From positions 1-56,599 of the IMG/VR virus record IMGVR_UViG_3300042545_001134: a DNA stretch of 56,599 bases; one strand, written 5' to 3'. Positions within the stretch are counted from its first letter, which is position 1; every line of letters starts with the position of its first letter. The notes beneath the pieces were generated by a model that did not search any database, had not been told where the DNA came from, and saw nothing but the letters and a program-made list of their open reading frames with translations. Positions 24,541 to 32,929 of the stretch are shown here, piece by piece. Position numbers and translations under genes: made by a program. The DNA comes from a virus.

Positions 24541-25086
24541 ATGAAACGTTTAATTTTAATCTTGCTATTAGTCCCTTCATTAGGGTTTTCACAGACTGTA
24601 GTTAACAATGACTCATTGTTATATCATTTTAAACATATCTTAAATAACTATCGTAAATCCTACGGATTGAACCCTCTTGAGGTCGATGGAGTAATGAAAT
24701 CATTTACCGATAAATGGTCAAAACAAATGTCATTAACCAATTTGGTTGGTCACGGTAGTGGGGATAATTCATTTCAAAAAAGAATTGAAACGTGTGGTTG
24801 TTTCCCACCCGCAACGTTTTGTCTTGAAAACTGTACTGAGATTTACACACCGGACGTAAATACAAATGACCCAGTTTCATGTCCGGTTAAAAACATCGAA
24901 CCGTACATTAAAAAGACGTTTTCGGGTAATATCACCCAATATGAGTTGGCATATTTTGCATTTTTAAACTTTAAAAATTCACCACCACACAACGCGGGAA
25001 TGTTAAATAAGGATACCAAATATTTCTATATTTCGGGCAGTAGAAAGAATGGGTCAACATTTATTGCATATATTGGGAGGAGTTAA
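24541..25086 (+). CDS. Secreted CAP-domain (SCP/PR-1) protein, copy 1
   Basis: 181 residues. A signal peptide MKRLILILLLVPSLGFS precedes a CAP-like fold: LNNYRKSYGLNPLEV, a WSKQM helix, GHGSGD, and SPPHNAGML near the end (the H-N pattern of the family). Six cysteines (CGCF, FCLENC, SCP) could form disulfides, fitting export. The next gene is a paralogue. CAP proteins bind lipids or act on cell surfaces; role in a phage unknown. Confidence 0.7.
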   Translation: MKRLILILLLVPSLGFSQTVVNNDSLLYHFKHILNNYRKSYGLNPLEVDGVMKSFTDKWSKQMSLTNLVGHGSGDNSFQKRIETCGCFPPATFCLENCTEIYTPDVNTNDPVSCPVKNIEPYIKKTFSGNITQYELAYFAFLNFKNSPPHNAGMLNKDTKYFYISGSRKNGSTFIAYIGRS

Positions 25087-25104
25087 TCTATTTATAAACG
25101 TAAT

Positions 25105-25650
25105 ATGAAGTTAAAGGTAGTCTTATTTGTTTTTATGGTGGTATCGATTACATCATACGGTCAAACTGTTGTTAATAACGACTCTGTATTATATTACTTC
25201 AAAACAATACTAAATGATTATAGAATGGTTAATGGTTTAAAACCTTTGACCATTGATAAGAAAATAAAACCGTTTACAAAATCATGGGCCGAACACATGT
25301 CATCAGTGAATAAAGTTTATCACGGTATTGACAGTACTGGTTTTTCTTTTAGGGCTCAAAAATATTTCGGTAGTGACACTTATTGTGTTGAGACATGTTG
25401 TACTATAACCACACCGAAAGTTTTAAGTGATGGATATATTACCTGTCCGATAAGGGAATTAATCCCATTATTAAGAAAATCATATGATGGGACCGCAACC
25501 CAAGAAGACTTTGCTTATTTTACATTTATTCTTTGGAGAACATCTCCAGACCATAATGAGGCATTACTTGACCCGAACATTAAAAAATTCTATTTAAGTT
25601 CATCCCCATCAAAAGATGTCACATATATGGAATTTGTTGGGACAAATTAA
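25105..25650 (+). CDS. Secreted CAP-domain protein, copy 2
   Basis: 181 residues, the same length as the gene before it. Signal peptide ending TSYGQ; then TVVNNDSxLYxFKxILNxYR as in copy 1, WAEHMSS, YHGIDS, and SPDHNEALL at the position of SPPHNAGML. Similar Cys placement (CVETCC, CPI). Clearly a tandem duplicate that has diverged. Besides sharing the copy-1 promoter it has its own TATTTATA box at 25089-25096. Confidence 0.7.
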   Translation: MKLKVVLFVFMVVSITSYGQTVVNNDSVLYYFKTILNDYRMVNGLKPLTIDKKIKPFTKSWAEHMSSVNKVYHGIDSTGFSFRAQKYFGSDTYCVETCCTITTPKVLSDGYITCPIRELIPLLRKSYDGTATQEDFAYFTFILWRTSPDHNEALLDPNIKKFYLSSSPSKDVTYMEFVGTN

Positions 25651-25684
25651 TCAAATAAAGATATTTATAGTTTAAAGAAAAGTT

Positions 25685-26143
25685 ATGGCTAAGTTTATAT
25701 TCACAGAATCACAAATGAAAATAATAAAAACTCAGTTAAATGAGAGTAGAGAAGATACATACGATGTTGGTAAATGTGACATTAATCTTTATTATGGTGA
25801 ATTAACATATAAAGGACACGAGATTAACGACATCAGTGCTCCTGAAATTAGTTTTACATTTTATATTGATATGGATATTAAGAGTTATGGTATAAGAGGT
25901 ATTTCTCTTTATAATCCTGAAGGTCCTTCTGAAATTGAGTTGGAGGTTTCTTATTATACCGGTGAAGACGATGATGAGAGTGAAGACATAGTAACAATAC
26001 CATTAGATTGGGAAAATGTTAACGAAGATGATGGCGATAATGGGTGGATAGGTTATGAAAACCGAATCGAGATTAGATTAAAAAATGATGAAAGTGGTAA
26101 TATTGTTGTTGATTCGATGACCCTTTTCAAAAATAGTTTTTAA
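25685..26143 (+). CDS. Leader-peptide protein, acidic beta-rich
   Basis: 152 residues. MAKFIFTESQMKIIKTQLNES is the shared leader with an LNE|S site. The rest is acidic, with beta-strands and runs of Asp/Glu (GEDDDESEDIVT, NEDDGDNG); possibly a calcium- or protein-binding domain. TATTTATA at 25662-25669, 15 bases before the start. No family recognised. Confidence 0.6.
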   Translation: MAKFIFTESQMKIIKTQLNESREDTYDVGKCDINLYYGELTYKGHEINDISAPEISFTFYIDMDIKSYGIRGISLYNPEGPSEIELEVSYYTGEDDDESEDIVTIPLDWENVNEDDGDNGWIGYENRIEIRLKNDESGNIVVDSMTLFKNSF

Positions 26144-26186
26144 TACTTTACAGATTGTAAGGTTTTCACTTTACACTTTGTAAAAT

Positions 26187-26297
26187 TTCCTTATACTTAT
26201 TATTAGACCTTGTGGTTGAATCGGAAGTGTCCCTGAGACATTTGAGTTGGAATTGATACCAACGAATTCGGGTTCAAATACAAAAAAATATAAGGAA
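26187..26297 (+). promoter_or_regulatory. Leader that can hide the ribosome site of the next gene
   Basis: TTCCTTATA (26187-26195) is perfectly complementary to TATAAGGAA (26289-26297), which contains the AAGGA ribosome site just before ATG 26298. TACACTTTG-like sequence just upstream suggests that the transcript starts near 26187. Between the arms lie hairpins TGTC-CCTGA-GACA and GTTGG-AATTGATA-CCAAC, which give a superficial tRNA-Leu look, but no acceptor or T stem closes. A translational switch is possible. Confidence 0.4.
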
Positions 26298-27137
26298 ATG
26301 AATTACACAACCTCAAATAGGTATGTTGTACCTCAATCGTTTGTTACTAAGAGTAAACAAAGATTAAAACAGCACATTGACACCGTTTATCTTAACAACG
26401 GTGATGAGTTCGAAATCGAACTTTACAACCCAACATCAAATAAAGTTTTAGCTAAGATTGAACTGAATGGTAAATCCATCGGTAATGGTATTATACTTCG
26501 TCCTGGTGAGCGAGTATTCCTCGAAAGGTATATGGACGAGGCAAAGAAGTTTTTGTTCGAGACATACGTTGTAAATGGGAATAATCAAGAAGTTAAAGAT
26601 GCAATTGCCAACAATGGTGATGTGGTGGTTAAATTTTATGATGAAACCACATTTTTTAACTCAGGAACAAGTACATCAACAGTTGGTCTGTCTTACCCAT
26701 GGTGGACTACAACGGGTACCTCATTAAATTACCCACCGGGTGTTAGAACCTTTACCACGAGTAATCCTAATACATACTTTACAAATAGTTCAGGTATTAG
26801 CGGTGTATCCAATGGAACCATTACAACATCAAACTATAGTTATACGACTAACTCAATTGTTAATGATTCTAATGTGAATTACACTAAATCAAAAACGAGT
26901 GAAGTTAGACACGTTGAAACAGGTAGAGTTGAAAAAGGTTCTAATTCTGACCAATCATTTACATATGATAATACAAGTTTCAACTCGTATCCGTGTAAAA
27001 CCAATTGGTGGAAATTAAAACCATTAAGTACAAAAGTTCTTGTTAAAGAGGACTTGGTTGTCTATTGTTCCGAATGTGGTTCAAAGAGAAAAAAAGACAA
27101 CCATAAATTTTGTCCACAGTGCGGAACAAAATTCTAA
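26298..27137 (+). CDS. Protein with beta-sandwich-like N-terminus and C-terminal zinc ribbon
   Basis: 279 residues from ATG 26298; the longer frame starts with TTG at 26247 inside the leader structure. Residues 30-110 (FEIELYNPTSNKVLAKIELNG, LRPGERVFLERYMDEAKKFLFETY) form a compact domain that I have seen repeated in large-phage proteins. Then a Ser/Thr/Asn-rich low-complexity stretch (120-230) and a C-terminal zinc ribbon CSECGSKRKKDNHKFCPQCG. Probably a structural or decoration protein; unproven. Confidence 0.6.
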   Translation: MNYTTSNRYVVPQSFVTKSKQRLKQHIDTVYLNNGDEFEIELYNPTSNKVLAKIELNGKSIGNGIILRPGERVFLERYMDEAKKFLFETYVVNGNNQEVKDAIANNGDVVVKFYDETTFFNSGTSTSTVGLSYPWWTTTGTSLNYPPGVRTFTTSNPNTYFTNSSGISGVSNGTITTSNYSYTTNSIVNDSNVNYTKSKTSEVRHVETGRVEKGSNSDQSFTYDNTSFNSYPCKTNWWKLKPLSTKVLVKEDLVVYCSECGSKRKKDNHKFCPQCGTKF

Positions 27138-27163
27138 AATAAACTAATCACAAGGTCTTTAAG

Positions 27164-27190
27164 GGGGGTTACATTTTGTAACCCTTTTTT
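27164..27190 (+). terminator. Terminator
   Basis: GGGTTAC-ATTTT-GTAACCC followed by TTTTTT. Confidence 0.8.
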
Positions 27191-27482
27191 ATTTAAAAGA
27201 AATTGGAATTGTTTTAATATCTGATATACGAACATTTTTAAGTGCCAATGTTCCATGGGCGATTGGTGCAAACACACCTTGTTGATGTAGAAATTGAAAA
27301 TAATAATAAAGGTAACCCGGGTCAACTCTATCTTTAAATTCATCCATTATTTTAACACCAATGTTTTCTTCGTAGAAATCTTTGGTTGGTGTTCCTACAG
27401 TTTTTTCAGAACCTTTACGTTGTAACCAAAAATCCGCATCGGGGAAGTTGGTTTTAAAAATACAAATATCTCCTATAGTCAT
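27189..27482 (-). CDS. HsdS-like target-recognition fragment
   Basis: 97 residues. GDICIFKTNFPDADFWLQRKGS at the start and DPGYLYYYFQFLHQQG...GTLALKNVRISDIKTIPIS at the end resemble the second half of a type I restriction specificity domain (YLYYxL, G-x-x-x-x-x-L, I-x-x-I-x-I). A complete HsdS is four times longer, so this is either a stand-alone single recognition domain or a decoy. It ends the leader-gene operon 27486-32178, four bases away. Confidence 0.5.
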   Translation of the reverse strand: MTIGDICIFKTNFPDADFWLQRKGSEKTVGTPTKDFYEENIGVKIMDEFKDRVDPGYLYYYFQFLHQQGVFAPIAHGTLALKNVRISDIKTIPISFK

Positions 27483-27485
27483 AAT

Positions 27486-29042
27486 TTAATTTATTTCGCT
27501 TAATCTATCATTTAGGTGTGAGTTAAAATCTTCATCGTCAATATCTGGTGACCACCTGTCATCTAAACTAAATTTTGGTTTATCATAATAACTTCCCAAC
27601 ATTTCATCGAATGCACAACTTGCACTTTCATCACATCTTTCCATTATTTCGTCAACCTCTTCTTCACCTAACCCCATATCACTAATCACCTTATTTAAAT
27701 CAATACGAATTGTTACCCCCTCGTCATTTAATTTAGTAACATCCCCGTATTCTTCTAAAGTACTACGTAGTTCCTTCATCGCATAATCGTAATATGAACT
27801 ATTCGCCGAATCAGAATATGCGGAACCTAATGAATTTTTAATTTCATAATCATTATCATACTCATCTATTAGAGACTCCAATGATTCCTCAGGGTCGTAA
27901 TCCTCACCCGCTCTTTGTTGGATTATGTTACGTATGGTCTGTGAGTTTTCTTCGTTTGTGTAATACTCCAATGCACCTTTCCAATCGTCGTGGTAACCTT
28001 CCATTAAATCCCATATATCTCCCGATAATAGAGTTTCAATATACGATGTTTTACCAGTGTTACCATTCTTATCTTTCCACTGTCTAACCGTCCAATCACC
28101 ATCAACGTAGTTACCAACATAGGTTGGTTCGATATCTAAATCAAAAACCATATCAATTTCTTGATACTGACTTGAATCTAAAATACCCATCTTAACTAAT
28201 TGTCTTTTTAGTTGTCTCGTGTTAAACAATTCGGGACGCGAATCATAAACTTTTTTAATATCTGACTCAGGTAAATCTGTTATTTTAAAATCGGTTGAAC
28301 TTTGATATTCGGAACCAAATCCTTGTATTGTTTCTTTATTGATAATTAAATCAACAATATATGGGTGAAACTCCTCTTTTGGTTTGGAGTTTTTTGTTCC
28401 CTTCATTTGGTAAATAATACCATCACTACTCCCCACCGCAGCAGTCAGGTGACTTTTATTGATTGTATATTGTTCGTTGATTCTTTTGGTTTCCCTTAAT
28501 GAGTAAATTGTGTTATCTGAACTTGTTCTACCGCAATGACCCATTCTATTACATTCCTCATCAGAATTATTTGTTTCGAGGTCAGACCAATAAAACCCAA
28601 TACCGTCTTTTCTATAGTCACGAAGAATTGTATTTTCCTCAATATAATTAATCGCCCCCGACCCCGTATCTAACGATTCGTGCCACTCTCTTGATTTTTT
28701 ATATAAATTACCAAAACCAACATTTTTATATTCATTAACGTTACCGTTTAGTCCAACACGAATCCAATCCATAATGGATACAATTTCACTTCTTCTTCCT
28801 CGTACACCCGAACCTTTATTGAAAACACCAATCGCCTCTTGTTTTGTGATGGGCTCTTCTTGCTCCATTGAACGAATTAGAACTGTATATTCAATTAATT
28901 TGTTACCTAACCATACAGATAGGGCACCCGATAATTTAGATAATAAATCGGCATTATCCTCACTGAAACCAAGTTTTTGGATAAGAACATCCTTCTTACT
29001 TGCCTCAATTATTAATTCTTCTATTAGGTTTATAATCTTCAT
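27486..29042 (-). CDS. Large leader-bearing protein with H-C-G / HLTAAVG motifs
   Basis: 518 residues. MKIINLIEELIIEA is strikingly like the T4 capsid-targeting peptide (hydrophobic, ending x-x-E-A). GHCGRTSSDNTIYSLRE, then SHLTAAVGSSDGIIYQMKG and HPYIVDLI form a block (about 168-245) common in phage hypotheticals, with invariant His, Cys and Lys-rich positions; its chemistry is unknown to me. The C-terminal half is very acidic. Its ATG overlaps the stop of the previous gene by one base. Confidence 0.55.
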   Translation of the reverse strand: MKIINLIEELIIEASKKDVLIQKLGFSEDNADLLSKLSGALSVWLGNKLIEYTVLIRSMEQEEPITKQEAIGVFNKGSGVRGRRSEIVSIMDWIRVGLNGNVNEYKNVGFGNLYKKSREWHESLDTGSGAINYIEENTILRDYRKDGIGFYWSDLETNNSDEECNRMGHCGRTSSDNTIYSLRETKRINEQYTINKSHLTAAVGSSDGIIYQMKGTKNSKPKEEFHPYIVDLIINKETIQGFGSEYQSSTDFKITDLPESDIKKVYDSRPELFNTRQLKRQLVKMGILDSSQYQEIDMVFDLDIEPTYVGNYVDGDWTVRQWKDKNGNTGKTSYIETLLSGDIWDLMEGYHDDWKGALEYYTNEENSQTIRNIIQQRAGEDYDPEESLESLIDEYDNDYEIKNSLGSAYSDSANSSYYDYAMKELRSTLEEYGDVTKLNDEGVTIRIDLNKVISDMGLGEEEVDEIMERCDESASCAFDEMLGSYYDKPKFSLDDRWSPDIDDEDFNSHLNDRLSEIN

Positions 29043-30859
29043 TATAATAAATTCTTGATGTTTTTTACATTCTCGAACAATTTATAATTGGTCGCATATG
29101 TTGCGAGATTTTCAATTTTAACCGGTCCACTTTCACGAGTACCTTTCTTTTTATCACCCAGCACGATGACGATAGACCCCTTCTCACAATCAATTTTCAT
29201 TGAGGGTAAAAAAATATCAAACTCCTCGTTTTCAATTCTATCGGAACCTTTGAATACTTTCTGTACAACATCATTTAAAATTTTACGATATTCAGCACAC
29301 GTCTTCACACCTTCAAAGTCATTGAATACTTTTTCAAAATAATCCTCAATGGGTTTTTGTAAATCTTCATATGTCACCTCATCGGTTTGGTGGTCCCAAA
29401 TACCCTCATAATCGTTATCAATATTGTAGTAACTTGCATAACCATCCAAAACATCAATCATATAATTTTCTTTTCCGTCGATGATTGTGTAATCTTTTTT
29501 TACTAGATATAGTAAAAAATAAGGTATTTTAACTTTTACAAGATTCTCTTTGGTGTAACTATCAAAGTCCATGTATTTTACAATATCATCAACTTGAGCC
29601 TGTGCTGCGTTCTCAAGGTGTATAGTATTTTTATTTACATAATCACTGGAATACCATTCCCAAATATCATCATCTTGAGTGAAATTATCATAGTGGTCCA
29701 TTTTAAATTGTTCGTAATCCGAATACCCGTATAATGTCTTTAATTCTTCACCATTTCTTTTATAATATTCCTCCAAATAGTTAGCCAACACATCTTTTAT
29801 GTAATCACTATCTTCATTGTACATTCTATCCCACAAGACTTCACTCCCATTATTAGCCTCACCCTCATAATAACTCAATGTATCTCGAGTGGTATTTAAA
29901 CTTCCGCCATATGAGGTTATAAATTCAACATTTAACCACTCACCTTCAATTTCCAACGATGCCAAATCATCATCCGTTATAATCTTTTCTAATGCATCAA
30001 TATCTTTATTGATTAATGCGGCGATTATTGGGTTGTTTTTTGCTGATGTGGAAACCAATTTATTTACCAATATCGTAGTATCGTCATCATCAAGGGCATT
30101 TAACCTTTCGATTTGAGTTTTTAGTGTACTCTCATCTACATCATCACCAATAAGTGACGGGAAAAAGAAGTGTTTCACCTCCTCATTCTTATTTAAAAAT
30201 TCTTGTATGTTGATTCTCGCATCTTCTTTATCCATATATTGTTTGGATTGAAAGTGGAGTTGATATTTTTCATTAATATCTGAGTTCTTTATTAAAATAT
30301 AAAGATGCCCCTGTGAGTGATATCTTGAATATAAACTACCTCTATCCTGATGTTTTGGGTTTAAAGATTGTGGACCCCAAGTTGTACACCATTCAGTGTT
30401 TACTCCTAAGTAACAAGATGCCTTCTCCGTGAATGGTACAAAAATCGTCCATAACTCACTTTGAAAGACCTTCCTATACTCTTTCTCATCTAATGCGGAG
30501 ATAATCGAACCAAGGTCTCTTGTGTCCTTCGCATAGTATCCTTTTACTACGTCATATAAATCATTTAATGATTTAATCTTATTTGAATCGAGTGAGACAC
30601 TATGTTTGTAAACATAATCCAAATATTCCTTTGCTCTTGGTAAATCCTCAAGTTTTAATGTTTTCTTTCTATATAAGTTAATCAACAATTTGGCAAACTT
30701 ACCAATTCGTTGAATACCATTTTCGTTTGATTTACTTTGAGGGTCAGACATAACAACTTGATTGAACTCTTCTCTTGGAATGTCCTTATAGTATGAGTTA
30801 TAAATCTCATCGGGAGTCGCCTCCAATAGTAATGATTCAAATAAATCCTCTAATCTCAT
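29042..30859 (-). CDS. Large leader-bearing protein with EWCTTW motif
   Basis: 605 residues. MRLEDLFESLLLEATPDE again looks like a T4-type capsid-targeting leader with an LLE|A cut. Residues about 147-215 (SCYLGVNTEWCTTWGPQ, GHLYILIKNSDINEKYQLHFQ) form a domain seen in many phage proteins. The remainder is acidic, with long Asp/Tyr-rich helices. It shares one base with the genes on both sides, forming one operon of three leader proteins. Confidence 0.55.
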   Translation of the reverse strand: MRLEDLFESLLLEATPDEIYNSYYKDIPREEFNQVVMSDPQSKSNENGIQRIGKFAKLLINLYRKKTLKLEDLPRAKEYLDYVYKHSVSLDSNKIKSLNDLYDVVKGYYAKDTRDLGSIISALDEKEYRKVFQSELWTIFVPFTEKASCYLGVNTEWCTTWGPQSLNPKHQDRGSLYSRYHSQGHLYILIKNSDINEKYQLHFQSKQYMDKEDARINIQEFLNKNEEVKHFFFPSLIGDDVDESTLKTQIERLNALDDDDTTILVNKLVSTSAKNNPIIAALINKDIDALEKIITDDDLASLEIEGEWLNVEFITSYGGSLNTTRDTLSYYEGEANNGSEVLWDRMYNEDSDYIKDVLANYLEEYYKRNGEELKTLYGYSDYEQFKMDHYDNFTQDDDIWEWYSSDYVNKNTIHLENAAQAQVDDIVKYMDFDSYTKENLVKVKIPYFLLYLVKKDYTIIDGKENYMIDVLDGYASYYNIDNDYEGIWDHQTDEVTYEDLQKPIEDYFEKVFNDFEGVKTCAEYRKILNDVVQKVFKGSDRIENEEFDIFLPSMKIDCEKGSIVIVLGDKKKGTRESGPVKIENLATYATNYKLFENVKNIKNLL

Positions 30860-32178
30860 TATTGTGTTTTAATTGTTTTACTAAACGGTGGTATTGGTGT
30901 TAATTCAAATCTTCTATTTGGTGCGGTATCTTCCACCTTGGTTGGGGCTTGTGCTGTCCACCCTGGCCCAAACTTAGTTGTTTCACCCGCACCATAGAAA
31001 CCAAAACTAAGTCCTGTTCCCGTTAATTTTTCATTTATAATATCTGCAATTCGTTTTGCTCTTGCCTCAGATAAACATTTATTATATTCACCTCTTGTTG
31101 CCACTGATTTACACGGAGCATATTTCCCCGTTATTTTTTGTTCTGAATTGGCATCAATACTTGCGTAACCTACAATTTTAGGTGACGACTTCATAATGTG
31201 GTCCGTAAGTGGTTTACCGTGTTGATTAGCATTTGTTTTCATTTTATTCACAAACCCATCAATTTGACCCATTGATTTTCCTTCATCAATAAAGTTAGTC
31301 TCATCAAATTTAAAAACGTCAACTAATGAGAATTCAACTTTAATTACGGTCTCACTTGGAGTTTTACCCGTTGTTGTTGCGGTTCTTGGTACATCTCCCC
31401 CAATTTTCATATTGGGGTTACTATTGAAAACAAATTTCTGTAATTCTAAAAATAAACCTCCCGATTGTAGATACGCATAAACATCATTGTTCACTTTCAT
31501 TGGTAACCTATTATACTTAAAATATGTACCTAATGGGTATTCATCACCCGCGGCAACTGACTCTTTAGATGTGGCCCTATCAGGTTTACCCGTAAAACCC
31601 AATATAAAACGTCCACCATTCTGACGGTCAGTTTTAATGGTAACATCAACCATACCCTTTTCTATTTCCAACAAGTATCTTGGGTTTTTTTCAAAAAACA
31701 TCGCCACTTTAGGGTCCTCTTTTAATATGTCAGCGGCGAACGCCGTTGAGACTGCCCCAACTTTGAACATTCCGTCAAAATCTCCAACATAATAGTATTC
31801 TTTTGTTTCCTCAAGAGGTACCTCACCCTCAACCACTTTACCATTTTCAGTACCTTTAATAACAACAGAGTATGAGTCATTTGGACCTTGTTCCACTCGA
31901 ATTGTAAGTAAGTTTAATAGTTCAGTCTGTTTGTTTGGAAGAATTTCCATATTCATTCTCTCCTCGATATATCTTATCACATCGGCATCAGAAATAAAAT
32001 CAGGTTGTTCGTTAATAACTTTACTAACCAATTTAACTAAATCCGATTCGGTTAATTTAACCATTTTTTGTTTGGTCGTTGGTGGGGACACCGTTCTATC
32101 TGAGGATGTTGGTTGCTCAAGTATATTTTGAACCATATTCTTTAAATCATTCTCAGTAAGTTTTATAATTTTCGCCAT
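30859..32178 (-). CDS. OmpA-like protein with two leader copies
   Basis: 439 residues. Two leaders stand in tandem: AKIIKLTENDLKNMVQNILEQ (2-22) and, after a short Pro/Ser linker, MVKLTESDLVKLVSKVINEQ (39-58). The C-terminal part is OmpA-like: KCLSEARAKRIADIINEKL, then GAGETTKFGPGW and TAPNRRFEL, the peptidoglycan-binding motif with its Asn-Arg-Arg end. The middle is beta-rich. It heads the three-gene operon. TATTTATA box at 32195-32202. A wall-binding virion protein is the best inference. Confidence 0.65.
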   Translation of the reverse strand: MAKIIKLTENDLKNMVQNILEQPTSSDRTVSPPTTKQKMVKLTESDLVKLVSKVINEQPDFISDADVIRYIEERMNMEILPNKQTELLNLLTIRVEQGPNDSYSVVIKGTENGKVVEGEVPLEETKEYYYVGDFDGMFKVGAVSTAFAADILKEDPKVAMFFEKNPRYLLEIEKGMVDVTIKTDRQNGGRFILGFTGKPDRATSKESVAAGDEYPLGTYFKYNRLPMKVNNDVYAYLQSGGLFLELQKFVFNSNPNMKIGGDVPRTATTTGKTPSETVIKVEFSLVDVFKFDETNFIDEGKSMGQIDGFVNKMKTNANQHGKPLTDHIMKSSPKIVGYASIDANSEQKITGKYAPCKSVATRGEYNKCLSEARAKRIADIINEKLTGTGLSFGFYGAGETTKFGPGWTAQAPTKVEDTAPNRRFELTPIPPFSKTIKTQ

Positions 32179-32254
32179 AATATTAAATGTTACCTATAAA
32201 TATACCAAAATCCGTCTTTATGTTGTAGGAATAACCTTGGGTTGTGTCTTTTAA

Positions 32255-32338
32255 ATTTTACCCAGTATTTATACTAGCACTAGATTCTAGCAATCTAGAA
32301 ATAACTAGAAAAGCATCTAGTATTATACTGGGTAAAAT
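32255..32338. repeat. 84-base palindromic element packed with CTAG
   Basis: ATTTTACCCAGTAT (32255-32268) and ATACTGGGTAAAAT (32325-32338) are perfect 14-base inverted repeats. Inside, ATACTAG pairs with CTAGTAT, and CTAGATT-CTAGC-AATCTAG forms another perfect hairpin. Six CTAG tetramers occur in about 50 bases. It lies in the gap between two diverging leader-peptide genes and touches the ATG at 32342. It could be an operator, a recombination or packaging site, or a mobile-element remnant. Confidence 0.75.
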
Positions 32339-32341
32339 CAT

Positions 32342-32611
32342 ATGAAAGTAATTGTTTCTGAAAAAACGTTAAGTAAGGTAATTGGTAAGTTAGTTACCGA
32401 AAACTATGAATCTGAGAAATTATACCACAGAGAGTCGTTGGTGAAGAAATTATTGGTTAAAAACCAAAAAGGTTTCTTTGTTGCTCCTAAAGAGATTAGG
32501 TCATTAATCGAAAGATTACCGTATATTGAATGTACTGATTCCCAAGGTAACCCCCAAACTTGTACTAAAATACCCGAAGTACTCTACGTTTATTTAACCG
32601 GAAGATATTAA
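32342..32611 (+). CDS. Short leader-peptide protein
   Basis: 89 residues. MKVIVSEKTLSKVIGKLVTE is the shared leader. The remaining 65 residues (SLVKKLLVKNQKGFFVAPKEIRSLIERLPYIECTD, ending VYLTGRY) look like one small alpha/beta domain, not recognised. The ATG follows the CTAG palindrome by three bases, so this large hairpin would sit in or directly before the mRNA leader. Confidence 0.6.
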   Translation: MKVIVSEKTLSKVIGKLVTENYESEKLYHRESLVKKLLVKNQKGFFVAPKEIRSLIERLPYIECTDSQGNPQTCTKIPEVLYVYLTGRY

Positions 32612-32616
32612 TAAAA

Positions 32617-32645
32617 AAACCCTCATAAGAGGGTTTAATTTTTTA
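32617..32645 (+). terminator. Terminator
   Basis: AAACCCTC-ATAA-GAGGGTTT followed by AATTTTTT; it also fits as a bidirectional stop for the converging gene at 32666. Confidence 0.7.
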
Positions 32646-32665
32646 TAAGGTATTCAAATTGGTTA

Positions 32666-32884
32666 TTAAAAGAATCTTTTAAAACTTGCTTTGATTTTTT
32701 CAACTGATTCGTTCACTAAATCATCAGTCTCATTTTCAATACCGTCTTCAGAATCGCATTCCTCACACACTTCCTCTTCGTTTTGTTCCATTTCAACTGA
32801 TTCGTCAGTTTCTTGTGTAACGAATGAATGACGACGTTCCATAATCATTTTCAATTGACTTTCTGTGATTTTAATTTTTTTCAT
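32666..32884 (-). CDS. Short leader-peptide protein, acidic
   Basis: 72 residues. MKKIKITESQLKMIMERR is the cleanest leader copy. The rest is highly acidic (EQNEEEVCEECDSEDGIENETDD) with a CEEC pair and a basic amphipathic tail (EKIKASFKRFF). TATTTATA box at 32899-32906. Little room for a folded domain, so the leader is the main recognisable part. Confidence 0.6.
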   Translation of the reverse strand: MKKIKITESQLKMIMERRHSFVTQETDESVEMEQNEEEVCEECDSEDGIENETDDLVNESVEKIKASFKRFF

Positions 32885-32929
32885 TTTTTCGGTTTCTATA
32901 TAAATATCAAGTTATTGTAAAAGATTAAA

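Noticed and set aside
26203-26280. tRNA-Leu-like sequence (GTGGTTGAATCGG..., variable-arm-like hairpin, GGTTCAAAT)
   Set aside because: No acceptor stem, no five-pair anticodon stem and no T stem close; read instead as part of an mRNA leader structure.
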